Source: Desulfurococcales archaeon
GTDB taxonomy: Archaea > Thermoproteota > Thermoprotei_A > Sulfolobales > WANQ01
Direction: 5' to 3'
DNA: 5,390 nt
Assembly (NCBI GenBank): GCA_027043985.1
Contig: JALUDQ010000063.1
Coordinates: 1-5,390 of the forward strand
Both the position numbers and the translations under genes were made by a program. How positions within the stretch are numbered: the stretch's first letter is position 1; each line of letters begins with the position of its first letter. The notes below the pieces were generated by a model. It did no database searches, had not been told where the DNA came from, and saw nothing but the letters and a program-made list of their open reading frames with translations. Shown in pieces: positions 1 through 5,233 of the stretch.

Positions 1-19
1 TAGTATTATCTCCTTCCAC
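1..19 (-). promoter_or_regulatory. Probable ribosome-binding site of a divergent gene beginning beyond the left edge
   Basis: Read on the minus strand, this segment carries AAGGAGAT (positions 15-8) followed by seven AT-rich bases that run off the window. GGAGAT resembles the GGAGGTGAT complement of the archaeal 16S rRNA 3' end, and the remaining spacing would suit a start codon at or just past position 1. A GTG at 19-17 also opens a frame that stays open to the edge. The next gene to the left is therefore probably transcribed away from this window. Nothing of its protein can be read, so this is inference from a short motif. Confidence 0.35.
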
Positions 20-111
20 AACCAGTATTATTGATACATAGATTCCAAGGACTTTCACTCATAAACAAAGTTCATTCAACCCATAAACACCTAATACGAC
101 CTACCTTTTTA

Positions 112-723
112 GTGGGAGGATTGGCAAACAAGACTACTATTGCTATTGTAGGAGTACATGGTGTCGGGAAAACCGCTACAGCACAAGTCCTCGCTAAGAG
201 GGGATACCATTATAGGCAGTTAGAAGTAATAGAGGAAGCCTACGGACTTAATCCTCTTGAGAGACAATTATTGTTCTTCCTATCATATACTAGAGAGTAC
301 TTGAAAGCTACTACACGAGTAAAAGGCTACACGGTCTTCGATAGCCACCCCTTACTCGTTGTCCCCTATACTGAGTACTGGTTAAAGCAACAGGATTATA
401 GTGATTTAGAGATAAGAAAACTTACTAAAATGATGGTTGACACTATATTATTTCTGCCCAAAACAACCTTACTCGTATACTTGAAGCCATTATCCATTGA
501 AACAGTTGTTAAGAGGTTGAAGCTTCGGAGACGCTTTAACCTCGACGAGGAGGCTAGAATAGATTACATCGAGTTCATTGACCGTAGAACTAGATTCTAC
601 GTCGAGTTACTAGGTAAGCGTATTGCCCGAGAAGTACTAGTTATTGAAGCGGAGAAGGAGACTCATGAGAGAGCCGATGTTATTCACCGAGCACTATTAA
701 AACACGTTGCAGCACTCCTATAA
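112..723 (+). CDS. P-loop NTPase resembling deoxynucleoside/NMP kinases
   Basis: The protein is a small, probably soluble nucleotide-binding protein of about 203 residues. A Walker A motif GVHGVGKT lies at residues 14-21, right after a hydrophobic beta strand. FDSHP (76-80) sits where nucleoside-kinase-like folds place an acidic catalytic residue. A later strand (LLVYLKP, about 120-126) is followed by a basic stretch rich in Arg/Lys (134-142) and an R-R-T-R-F-Y segment (about 158-163), like the lid helices of thymidylate/deoxynucleoside kinases. The phosphoryl acceptor cannot be predicted, and a NadR/AAA_28-like or RNA-repair kinase is equally possible. The frame is open from a TTG at 31, but residues encoded by 31-111 look non-coding and would put 40 residues before the P-loop. 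GTG 112 or TTG 121 (MANKTTIAIVG) fits the fold better. GGGAGGA at 114-120 abuts TTG 121 too closely to be a normal ribosome-binding site, so the start is uncertain. The gene stands alone, with a T-rich region after its TAA. Confidence 0.7.
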   Translation: MGGLANKTTIAIVGVHGVGKTATAQVLAKRGYHYRQLEVIEEAYGLNPLERQLLFFLSYTREYLKATTRVKGYTVFDSHPLLVVPYTEYWLKQQDYSDLEIRKLTKMMVDTILFLPKTTLLVYLKPLSIETVVKRLKLRRRFNLDEEARIDYIEFIDRRTRFYVELLGKRIAREVLVIEAEKETHERADVIHRALLKHVAALL

Positions 724-740
724 CCATTGATACTGTATTA

Positions 741-762
741 TATCTTGTTTTACCCTGTTTTC
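741..762 (+). terminator. T-rich putative transcription terminator after the kinase-like gene
   Basis: Two oligo-T clusters, TTGTTTT (745-751) and TGTTTT (756-761), follow the stop codon of the kinase-like gene by about 20 nt on the coding strand. Archaeal intrinsic termination relies mainly on such non-template T-tracts without a required hairpin. They lie just before the TATA box of the next gene, which is a sensible place to separate two transcription units. No stem-loop is evident. Confidence 0.4.
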
Positions 763-774
763 ACCCGGAATCTA

Positions 775-782
775 TTTATAAT
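775..782 (+). promoter_or_regulatory. TATA box of the CDF transporter gene
   Basis: TTTATAAT matches the archaeal TATA element well. Archaeal transcription usually starts about 25 nt downstream of the box centre, which predicts initiation near 803-806. That leaves a leader of only about 12 nt before GTG 817, typical of crenarchaeal first genes. The leader has only a weak AGG (806-808) as a possible ribosome contact. A clear purine-rich BRE is not seen. Confidence 0.55.
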
Positions 783-816
783 TGTTTCTTACTATCCGTG
801 TTCTTAGGCAAAAAAC

Positions 817-1659
817 GTGGTGGGAGAGAAAGCGGACTATAAGCTGATACTAGCTGCTATATTGTTGTTTAGCGGACTTGGGGGAGCTGTTAAGATAGTT
901 GGCGGTATACTTTATGGTTCTAGAGCTTTGTTTGTTGATGCTCTTACCAGTATTGCTAATTTTGTGTCAATTATTGCAACAGTATATTATTATCGTAAGT
1001 CTCTTCTCCCACCCGATCTAGACCACCATTATGGTCATCATAGGCTGGGCTTTGGTGGAGCATTTACCACTATTATGGCGTATTCTTTTGCTGCTGGTCT
1101 CTCAGTATGGGAGTTGTCATCTATTGAGCCCTATAAGGTTTCCCCGATAGCTCCATTCTATGCTTTTCTTGGATTCATCTTCTACGCTATAGCTATATTC
1201 TTATCTAAGAGAGCTGGTGAATACTTTGCCCCATACGCTGTTTTTACTGTTAGCGAGCTCATAGAGAGTGTTACCGTTATTGCTGCGAGCTTTTTGGGCT
1301 CCGTCTACTACTACCTAATAGACTATGCTGGAGCCGTAGTAATAGTTGGCTACCTCTTCTATGAGCTCTACGATATAGCTAGAGACTTCATCAAGGTTAT
1401 GAGCGATATAGCGCCAGAACCCAGTCTCATTAAGAATATTAGGAGGGAGATTGAGGAGATCGGGCTCAAAGTAATCAGTATCCGTTTACGCATGATACGT
1501 AGAGGCTATTATCAAGGAGACATAGTTATCCGCGTAGACCCATCTATGAGTGTTGAAGAAGCCCACCGCGTAGCCGATGAAGTAGAGAGGAGGCTTAAAG
1601 AGAAATATAATGTTGATGTAATTGTTCACGTAGAACCATGTGTTTCTATGAGATCCTAG
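817..1659 (+). CDS. Cation diffusion facilitator (CDF) family membrane protein with atypical metal site
   Basis: CDF proteins are proton-coupled divalent metal exporters with six membrane helices and a cytosolic ferredoxin-like metal-binding domain. This 280-residue protein has the usual length and plan: helices at about 10-30, 38-59, 80-98, 110-130, 140-162 and 166-188, and a C-terminal domain at about 200-275 ending in VIVHVEPC. The loop after helix 2 (PPDLDHHYGHHRLG, 65-78) is the family signature, so membership is secure. The H/DxxxD ligands of helix 2 are replaced: VDALTSIAN (40-48) puts Thr44 and Asn48 at those places. In helix 5, SELIESVTV (146-154) puts Glu150 and Val154 where His and Asp normally sit. 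In the C-terminal domain, EAHRVAD (His250) and His271/Glu273 are kept, while a common His is Arg239. Substrate and even transport activity are therefore uncertain. GTG 817 is chosen from the TATA spacing; GTG 820 is an equal alternative. The stop codon overlaps that of the convergent nuclease gene. Confidence 0.85.
   Translation: MVGEKADYKLILAAILLFSGLGGAVKIVGGILYGSRALFVDALTSIANFVSIIATVYYYRKSLLPPDLDHHYGHHRLGFGGAFTTIMAYSFAAGLSVWELSSIEPYKVSPIAPFYAFLGFIFYAIAIFLSKRAGEYFAPYAVFTVSELIESVTVIAASFLGSVYYYLIDYAGAVVIVGYLFYELYDIARDFIKVMSDIAPEPSLIKNIRREIEEIGLKVISIRLRMIRRGYYQGDIVIRVDPSMSVEEAHRVADEVERRLKEKYNVDVIVHVEPCVSMRS
1656..1659. other. CTAG palindrome forming the stop codons of two convergent genes
   Basis: The plus-strand CDF gene ends with TAG at 1657-1659, and the minus-strand nuclease gene ends with TAG read from 1658-1656. 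The two stops therefore share the palindrome CTAG, and the genes overlap tail to tail by four bases. No intergenic space is left for a terminator, so the two convergent transcripts must overlap or end inside the opposite gene. Confidence 0.9.
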
Positions 1660-2357
1660 TCCTCTAGTAATACTATTGTTCCAAGTTCTTCTACTATAGC
1701 GTCTAGGCTTAATAGGAGGTCGTTGAAAGTGTTAATGGGCGATATGAGTACTCTCCCTATATGCCTTATTCCTGGATCGGTTAGAGTTACTATTACTGGG
1801 ACAATCTTCTTAATACTCCTTAACTCTTCACCGTATTTTCTTGCTAGAACCCATAGCCTATTCTTCAGCTTACCTATTCTCTCTAAGTGGTCTTCAACCG
1901 CCCTCCTAAGCTTCCACTTCTTACTATAGCCTGGACTCCAGTGCTTACAGTCTACTATAACCGTGTACCTGGGGCCGAGGCCTAGTACATCTATTTCCAG
2001 GCCATGGGGTGGTGGGAGCCTTAGATTACGGTATACTTTGTAGCTGTGGGCTTGTAGGTATTTTGCTGTTAATGCTTCGAAGTCTCTCCAGTCTAGGTAT
2101 AGGCTTGCGCGGTCAACTGGTACTCCGTAGCGTAATGCTTCTTCTACAAGACCTATTCTTGAAGCTACTACTACTCCACCAGCTTCTAATACTATTTCCT
2201 CACTCTTACTCAATTCTTCTAAAACATCTAGTAATACCTGGCTGGCAAGCCTGGTTTTCTCCTTTAAATAATTGTATTCGATAAAGTTTGTCTTCTTAGA
2301 TGCTTCGAGCAAGGTGAATAATACTTTACGTACTGCTAGCCTGTAGGGATCCAACAA
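1656..2357 (-). CDS. Winged-helix plus PD-(D/E)XK (Mrr-like) endonuclease
   Basis: This is a predicted DNA endonuclease of 233 residues. The N-terminal part (about 1-75) is helical with a beta-wing-like IVLEAGGVVVASRIG (55-69), suggesting a winged-helix domain. DWRDFEALTAKYL (89-101) is the typical first helix of Mrr-like restriction endonuclease domains, with Glu94 at the conserved acidic position. GLEIDVLGLG (119-128) and VIVDCKHW (133-140) supply the catalytic signature: Asp123, Asp136 and Lys138, which would bind Mg2+. A further core strand, IVPVIVTLT (185-193), follows. It lies directly downstream of the decarboxylase gene and overlaps it by 32 nt. The start is TTG at 2357, immediately preceded by GAGG (2361-2358); a second TTG at 2354 leaves a slightly better spacing. 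Translation is thus probably coupled to the upstream gene. No methyltransferase lies nearby, so a classical restriction role is unsupported. DNA repair or Holliday-junction-type processing is possible. Catalytic fold is confident, biological role is not. Confidence 0.8.
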   Translation of the reverse strand: MLDPYRLAVRKVLFTLLEASKKTNFIEYNYLKEKTRLASQVLLDVLEELSKSEEIVLEAGGVVVASRIGLVEEALRYGVPVDRASLYLDWRDFEALTAKYLQAHSYKVYRNLRLPPPHGLEIDVLGLGPRYTVIVDCKHWSPGYSKKWKLRRAVEDHLERIGKLKNRLWVLARKYGEELRSIKKIVPVIVTLTDPGIRHIGRVLISPINTFNDLLLSLDAIVEELGTIVLLED

Positions 2358-3516
2358 CCTCGTCTAACACCTGAGCGAATTCTTGGAGCTTCTCCCTCGT
2401 TACATGGGGCATTACTACTACTCTAACACCATCAACTATACCGCAGTGGTAGGGATACCATTTCCTCCTCCACAGCTCGCCTAGTACTCTTTTAGCTTCT
2501 ACCCCCTTAGGCTTAATACACACGATAGGTGTTTCTGGTCTAGCTGCTAGCTCTAGTCTCGGAGAATAATCCGCGAAACCCGCTAGGAATACCGCGTTAC
2601 TCATGCACTCGCTAACAATATTCAAGTAGCCGTCGAAACCAAGGCTCTTTATAACAGCCCAGGTAGCAGCAATACTCCCCCCAGTCCTCGTACCAAATAA
2701 TCCCTTCTGATAACCCATGGGGAGATAGGAGGAATCGAATAAGAGTGGTTCAAACCACTCCCTACTACGCGCTACGAGGCCACCAGCTGGTATTGGCGCT
2801 AAACCCATTTTATGGGGGTCTATTGTAACCGATACCACCGCCTCATTAGTGAACCCTATATCTGGTAGTGGTGCTCCCATCGCTTTTAGGAACGGTACTA
2901 TAAAGCCCCCGTAGGCAGCATCCACGTGCACAATTGATTCATATTCTAATGCTATCTTGGATACCTCGGGGATAGGATCCACTAGTCCAAGCCCCGTTGA
3001 TCCAGCTGTAGCTACTACTACCCCTCTCCCATGCTTCTCGAGTTTCTCCACAAGATCTTCCAGGCTAATCTTATAGTTTGAGCCGAGCCCTACTCTAACA
3101 ATATTCATTCTAAGAAAACGTGCTGCTTTAACAACCGATTCATGAACATTTAATGGTATGTAAACAGTATCATAGCCGTGCTCCCTAGCAAGATATAGGG
3201 CTGAAACATTAGCCTCCGAACCCCCACTAGTAATCATACCCTCAACTCTCGCTGGATCTCCACCCAACAAGTCCCCCAACATCGATACAACCTCACTCTC
3301 CAGCTTAGCAATCTCACGGAAAACCAGTGGATCATTAGCATTAGCATGCCAGAACAAGCGGAAAGCCTCCACTCCCAACGGGTGAGGATACGTAGTCATA
3401 GAGCCAATAATATTCTCCAACAAGTGTACTGGAACTATCCTAGCACGACTCTGAAGCTCCCTCAAAACCTCCCTCCAATCAACTCCACTACGAGGAAACC
3501 TCGAATACAAGACCAC
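2326..3516 (-). CDS. mfnA: MfnA-type PLP-dependent L-aspartate/L-tyrosine decarboxylase
   Basis: This is a group II PLP decarboxylase. In methanogens MfnA decarboxylates tyrosine for methanofuran. In Thermococcales the homologue decarboxylates aspartate to beta-alanine for coenzyme A, which is the likelier role in a non-methanogen. With the chosen start the protein has 396 residues, the same length as Methanocaldococcus MfnA. It carries TSGGSEAN (96-103, PLP phosphate contact), NVHES (His125, ring stacking), HVDAAYGG (Asp199, pyridine nitrogen) and DPHKMG with Lys236 as the Schiff-base lysine. The ending VVVMPHVTRE matches the family. The frame is open up to an ATG at 3600, which would add 28 residues including a hydrophobic run. 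I prefer GTG 3516: a GAGGGG (3529-3524) lies 7 nt before it, a TATA-like element lies about 50 nt before it, and the resulting protein begins VLYSRFPRSG, like archaeal homologues that start just before their FPRxG. It is the first gene of an operon with the downstream nuclease and diverges from vapBC. Confidence 0.88.
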   Translation of the reverse strand: MVLYSRFPRSGVDWREVLRELQSRARIVPVHLLENIIGSMTTYPHPLGVEAFRLFWHANANDPLVFREIAKLESEVVSMLGDLLGGDPARVEGMITSGGSEANVSALYLAREHGYDTVYIPLNVHESVVKAARFLRMNIVRVGLGSNYKISLEDLVEKLEKHGRGVVVATAGSTGLGLVDPIPEVSKIALEYESIVHVDAAYGGFIVPFLKAMGAPLPDIGFTNEAVVSVTIDPHKMGLAPIPAGGLVARSREWFEPLLFDSSYLPMGYQKGLFGTRTGGSIAATWAVIKSLGFDGYLNIVSECMSNAVFLAGFADYSPRLELAARPETPIVCIKPKGVEAKRVLGELWRRKWYPYHCGIVDGVRVVVMPHVTREKLQEFAQVLDEVVGSLQASST

Positions 3517-3523
3517 CAACACA

Positions 3524-3529
3524 CCCCTC
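3524..3529 (-). promoter_or_regulatory. Shine-Dalgarno site that decides the decarboxylase start
   Basis: GAGGGG on the minus strand ends 7 nt before GTG 3516, an ideal spacing. The upstream ATG at 3600 has no purine-rich site before it, only T-rich sequence. This site is the main reason for choosing the 396-residue protein over a 424-residue one with a hydrophobic N-terminal extension. Confidence 0.6.
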
Positions 3530-3560
3530 ACTAGCCAGGACACAACAAAAATAACAATAG

Positions 3561-3568
3561 CCCTTAAA
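3561..3568 (-). promoter_or_regulatory. TATA-like element of the decarboxylase-nuclease operon
   Basis: TTTAAGGG on the minus strand resembles crenarchaeal TATA boxes (TTTAWA-like). Starting about 25 nt downstream gives an RNA beginning near 3540, which would include the GAGGGG ribosome site and GTG 3516 but exclude ATG 3600. A second AT-rich candidate (TTTATTTT, 3611-3604) would start RNA near 3580, also downstream of ATG 3600. Assignment is by motif and spacing only. Confidence 0.4.
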
Positions 3569-3638
3569 CAATATTTCCCCAACAAACCCCCTAAAAACAT
3601 ATAAAAATAAAGTAAATTAGATGCTCAAGAGCCCCCAT

Positions 3639-3656
3639 AAAGATTATAAAGATTAT
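3639..3656 (+). repeat. Tandem 9-bp direct repeat upstream of vapB
   Basis: AAAGATTAT occurs twice with no gap (3639-3647 and 3648-3656), immediately before the GTAGAC repeat block. It lies in the shared control region between the divergent decarboxylase and vapBC operons. It may be a regulator-binding site or simply slipped AT-rich sequence. No function can be assigned. Confidence 0.5.
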
Positions 3657-3659
3657 AGT

Positions 3660-3693
3660 GTAGACCTTATATATGTAGACTATATATGTCTAC
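3660..3693 (+). promoter_or_regulatory. vapBC promoter with repeat/palindrome operator
   Basis: GTAGAC occurs at 3660-3665 and again at 3675-3680, 15 nt apart. Its exact reverse complement GTCTAC is at 3688-3693, so the second and third copies form a perfect 6-bp inverted repeat around TATATAT. Both intervals between copies are TATA-like (TTATATAT at 3667-3674, TATATAT at 3681-3687). Initiation from the first box would fall near 3695, giving a short leader with the AGGTG site; from the second it would fall near 3710, giving a nearly leaderless mRNA. RHH antitoxins typically autorepress by binding repeated short half-sites over their own promoter, which is exactly this arrangement. Repression by the VapB encoded next door is inferred. 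Confidence 0.6.
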
Positions 3694-3710
3694 CTATGGG
3701 TAGGTGTATT

Positions 3711-3938
3711 GTGAGCTATGTAACAGTTTCAGCTAAAATACCCCGAAAACTAAAGAAGCTCCTCGATCAATACGGAGTAAAGCCTGGTCCAGTTATAAGG
3801 AGAGCTCTTGAAGAAGAGGTTAAGAAGAAAATACTAGAAGAACTAGAAGAAAAAGCTAAGAAACTAAGTATTAAAATGAAAAACATTTCGGATGAAGAAA
3901 TAGCACGTATTATCAGAGAGTATAGGGAGAATAGATAA
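3711..3938 (+). CDS. vapB: VapB-type antitoxin, ribbon-helix-helix family
   Basis: This small protein (75 residues) is the presumed antitoxin and autorepressor of the adjacent PIN toxin. Residues 2-10 (SYVTVSAKI) form the N-terminal beta strand of a CopG/RHH DNA-binding fold. PRKLKKLLDQYG (11-22) is helix 1, and PGPVIRRALEEEV (25-37) is helix 2 after the turn. A charged helix (38-53) and SDEEIARIIREYRENR (60-75) make the tail that in VapB proteins wraps the toxin and blocks its active site. The frame is open upstream to 3621, but that part would run through the repeat operator and TATA boxes. GTG 3711 is preferred because AGGTG (3702-3706) precedes it by 4 nt and the fold begins right there; ATG 3696 is a weaker alternative. 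The stop overlaps the vapC start as TAATG, indicating coupled translation. The pair is A-rich and lysine-rich compared with its neighbours, compatible with horizontal acquisition. Confidence 0.82.
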   Translation: MSYVTVSAKIPRKLKKLLDQYGVKPGPVIRRALEEEVKKKILEELEEKAKKLSIKMKNISDEEIARIIREYRENR

Positions 3939-4345
3939 TGTATTTATTTGATGCTAGCTCAATAGTAAATCTAGTTAAAAGAGGTATACTGAGAGTACTT
4001 GGACAAGGCTCAACAATAGACTTAGCACGATACGAAGCTCTAAACGCGGTCTGGAAAGAATATTTGCTCTTAAAGCAAATAGATAGAGAAACCATGCTAG
4101 AATTCGCTGATATACTATCTAAAATATTCGATATAATCAGAATAGAAAATATACAGGGAAATGAAAGAGAAGTAATAGAACTAGCTGCTAGAGAAAAACT
4201 AACAATATATGATGCATCATATCTACTCCTAGCAATAAAGAAGAACCTAATACTCGTTACAGATGATGAAAAACTCAAAAAGAAAGCATCAAAATACGTC
4301 AAAGTAAAGAAAACACAAGAAATCATTAACCAGGAAACTCATTGA
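3938..4345 (+). CDS. vapC: VapC-type PIN-domain ribonuclease toxin
   Basis: VapC toxins are Mg2+-dependent endoribonucleases that cut tRNA, rRNA or mRNA when the antitoxin is degraded. This 135-residue protein has the usual length and all the acidic PIN residues: Asp5 in YLFDASSIV, Glu33 in ARYEALNAVWKE, Asp92 in TIYDASYLLLA, and Asp109/Asp110 in LVTDDEKL. The set is complete, so the toxin looks intact and probably active. It starts at ATG 3938, sharing one base with the vapB stop (TAATG), and AGGGAG at 3924-3929 serves as the ribosome site inside vapB. The C-terminus is lysine-rich and ends in a short polar tail. The RNA target cannot be predicted. The gene ends 36 nt from the convergent cas6 stop. 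Confidence 0.87.
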   Translation: MYLFDASSIVNLVKRGILRVLGQGSTIDLARYEALNAVWKEYLLLKQIDRETMLEFADILSKIFDIIRIENIQGNEREVIELAAREKLTIYDASYLLLAIKKNLILVTDDEKLKKKASKYVKVKKTQEIINQETH

Positions 4346-4365
4346 AATAAGACGAATAAAACAAT
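4344..4365 (-). terminator. T-rich putative terminator downstream of cas6
   Basis: On the minus strand the cas6 stop is followed within 40 nt by T-rich sequence (ATTGTTTTATTCG then CTTATTTC). This is the kind of non-template T-tract that ends archaeal transcripts. On the plus strand the same 36-nt gap has no T-run, so the vapBC transcript probably reads into the cas6 antisense region. Confidence 0.35.
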
Positions 4366-4381
4366 ATGCCCTTGTAAATAA

Positions 4382-5221
4382 CTAGGCTGTCTCGAATTCT
4401 ATATCAGTATATCCGAATCCTATACTCCTACTACGACCTACTCCAAATAGTTGTGCAAGTCTTAGTAATGGAGTTATCTTCTCAGCGAAGTCCTTGTCTA
4501 TTATCTTATATTTTATCCAGCCTACGAATCCACGGTGCTCTATTAGTTCTCTATTCTTAGTGTAATAGGCTGTAATAGGTCTCACATCATAGCCTGTCTC
4601 CATTAAATAGATGTCAGCGAGCCTAGACAACTTGTATCCATCTCTAAACTTTAGATCCTTTGGAGCATACTTGTTCCAAAACAATACAAGACTCCGAACC
4701 CATAGACAAGGCTGTGGATATAATCTAAAAACACCCATGGGGGTTTCAATACGAAGCCTAGGTGGGAAACAAAGCTTAGGAGATAATAGTGTTGGTGTAA
4801 GAAAAATCATCTTAAAACTCTCTACCCCATCTCCCACAAGCTCTCCGAATTCCTTCCTAACAAAACCTATCTCATTAACCACTAGCTCCTTACCAAAAAC
4901 CCTTAAACGATCCCTAAAATCAAGCTCGGGTTCAAAGCCCAGTAGAGCCACATTAAACCAATAAGCTCTACCAGCACGCAAGACCACTACGTGATTCCTA
5001 CCACGCTTAAACAATGCATTTTTACCACTAAACACCGGAGAAAAACGATAAGGTTTCAACGGCTCCCGAGATAGGTGAAGCTTCTTTAAATAACTAACCC
5101 AGTAATCGGGTAAAAGTCTTGTGAAAAAGGTAAAAGAAAACTTACTAGAAAACCCGGGCACTATAATGTCTTCTAATGGGGAAAAAGAGAACTTATACAA
5201 TAATATACCTTTGTCATCCAT
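4382..5221 (-). CDS. cas6: Cas6 family CRISPR pre-crRNA processing endoribonuclease
   Basis: Cas6 cuts CRISPR precursor RNA within each repeat to release crRNAs with an 8-nt 5' handle for type I and III effectors. This 279-residue protein has the two-RAMP-fold plan. In the N-terminal half, KLHLSREPLKPYRFSPVF (47-64) and AGRAYWFNVALLGF (83-96) match the family's 'KPy-x-xSplf' and 'G-x-x-Y' strands. In the C-terminal half, VFRLYPQPCLWVRSLVLFWNKY (164-185) is the usual 'fP-x-P' segment, RGFVGWIKYKI (230-240) is a core strand, and LFGVGRSRSIGFGYTDI (258-274) is the hallmark glycine-rich loop that grips RNA. His49 sits where Pyrococcus Cas6 has its catalytic His46 and is the best candidate general base; this placement is my alignment by eye. 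ATG 5221 is chosen because GGTGA (5231-5227) precedes it by 5 nt; GTG 5233 or 5230 would add 3-4 residues. No array or other cas gene lies in the window, so it may serve a locus beyond the right edge or act in trans. Confidence 0.85.
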   Translation of the reverse strand: MDDKGILLYKFSFSPLEDIIVPGFSSKFSFTFFTRLLPDYWVSYLKKLHLSREPLKPYRFSPVFSGKNALFKRGRNHVVVLRAGRAYWFNVALLGFEPELDFRDRLRVFGKELVVNEIGFVRKEFGELVGDGVESFKMIFLTPTLLSPKLCFPPRLRIETPMGVFRLYPQPCLWVRSLVLFWNKYAPKDLKFRDGYKLSRLADIYLMETGYDVRPITAYYTKNRELIEHRGFVGWIKYKIIDKDFAEKITPLLRLAQLFGVGRSRSIGFGYTDIEFETA

Positions 5222-5226
5222 CCCCG

Positions 5227-5231
5227 TCACC
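5227..5231 (-). promoter_or_regulatory. Ribosome-binding site choosing the cas6 ATG
   Basis: GGTGA on the minus strand matches the centre of the archaeal GGAGGTGATC consensus and ends 5 nt before ATG 5221. The in-frame GTG codons at 5233 and 5230 overlap this site and have no purine-rich site of their own, so ATG 5221 is preferred. Confidence 0.45.
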
Positions 5232-5233
5232 AC

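Noticed and set aside
31..111. N-terminal extension of the kinase-like protein from TTG 31
   Set aside because: The encoded residues look non-coding and would place 40 residues before the P-loop, where this fold normally begins within about 15. A TATA-like sequence near 3-8 could in principle serve a leaderless TTG 31, so it is not fully excluded.
1723..2284. Plus-strand open frames inside the nuclease gene
   Set aside because: They lie antisense to a gene with clear catalytic motifs, are leucine/serine-rich low-complexity translations, and have no recognisable domain.
1656..2357. Restriction-modification system
   Set aside because: The nuclease fold is Mrr-like, but no methyltransferase or specificity gene is present in the window.
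3346..3534. Plus-strand open frame inside the decarboxylase gene
   Set aside because: It is antisense to a conserved PLP enzyme and its translation has no recognisable domain.
3524..3592. Possible G-quadruplex on the minus strand upstream of the decarboxylase
   Set aside because: The G-runs (GGGGG, GGGG, GGG, GGGG) are separated by loops much longer than 7 nt, and one of them is the ribosome-binding site.
3913..4326. 137-residue minus-strand open frame opposite vapC
   Set aside because: Its serine- and phenylalanine-rich translation is the expected complement of an A-rich PIN gene whose catalytic residues are all present on the other strand.
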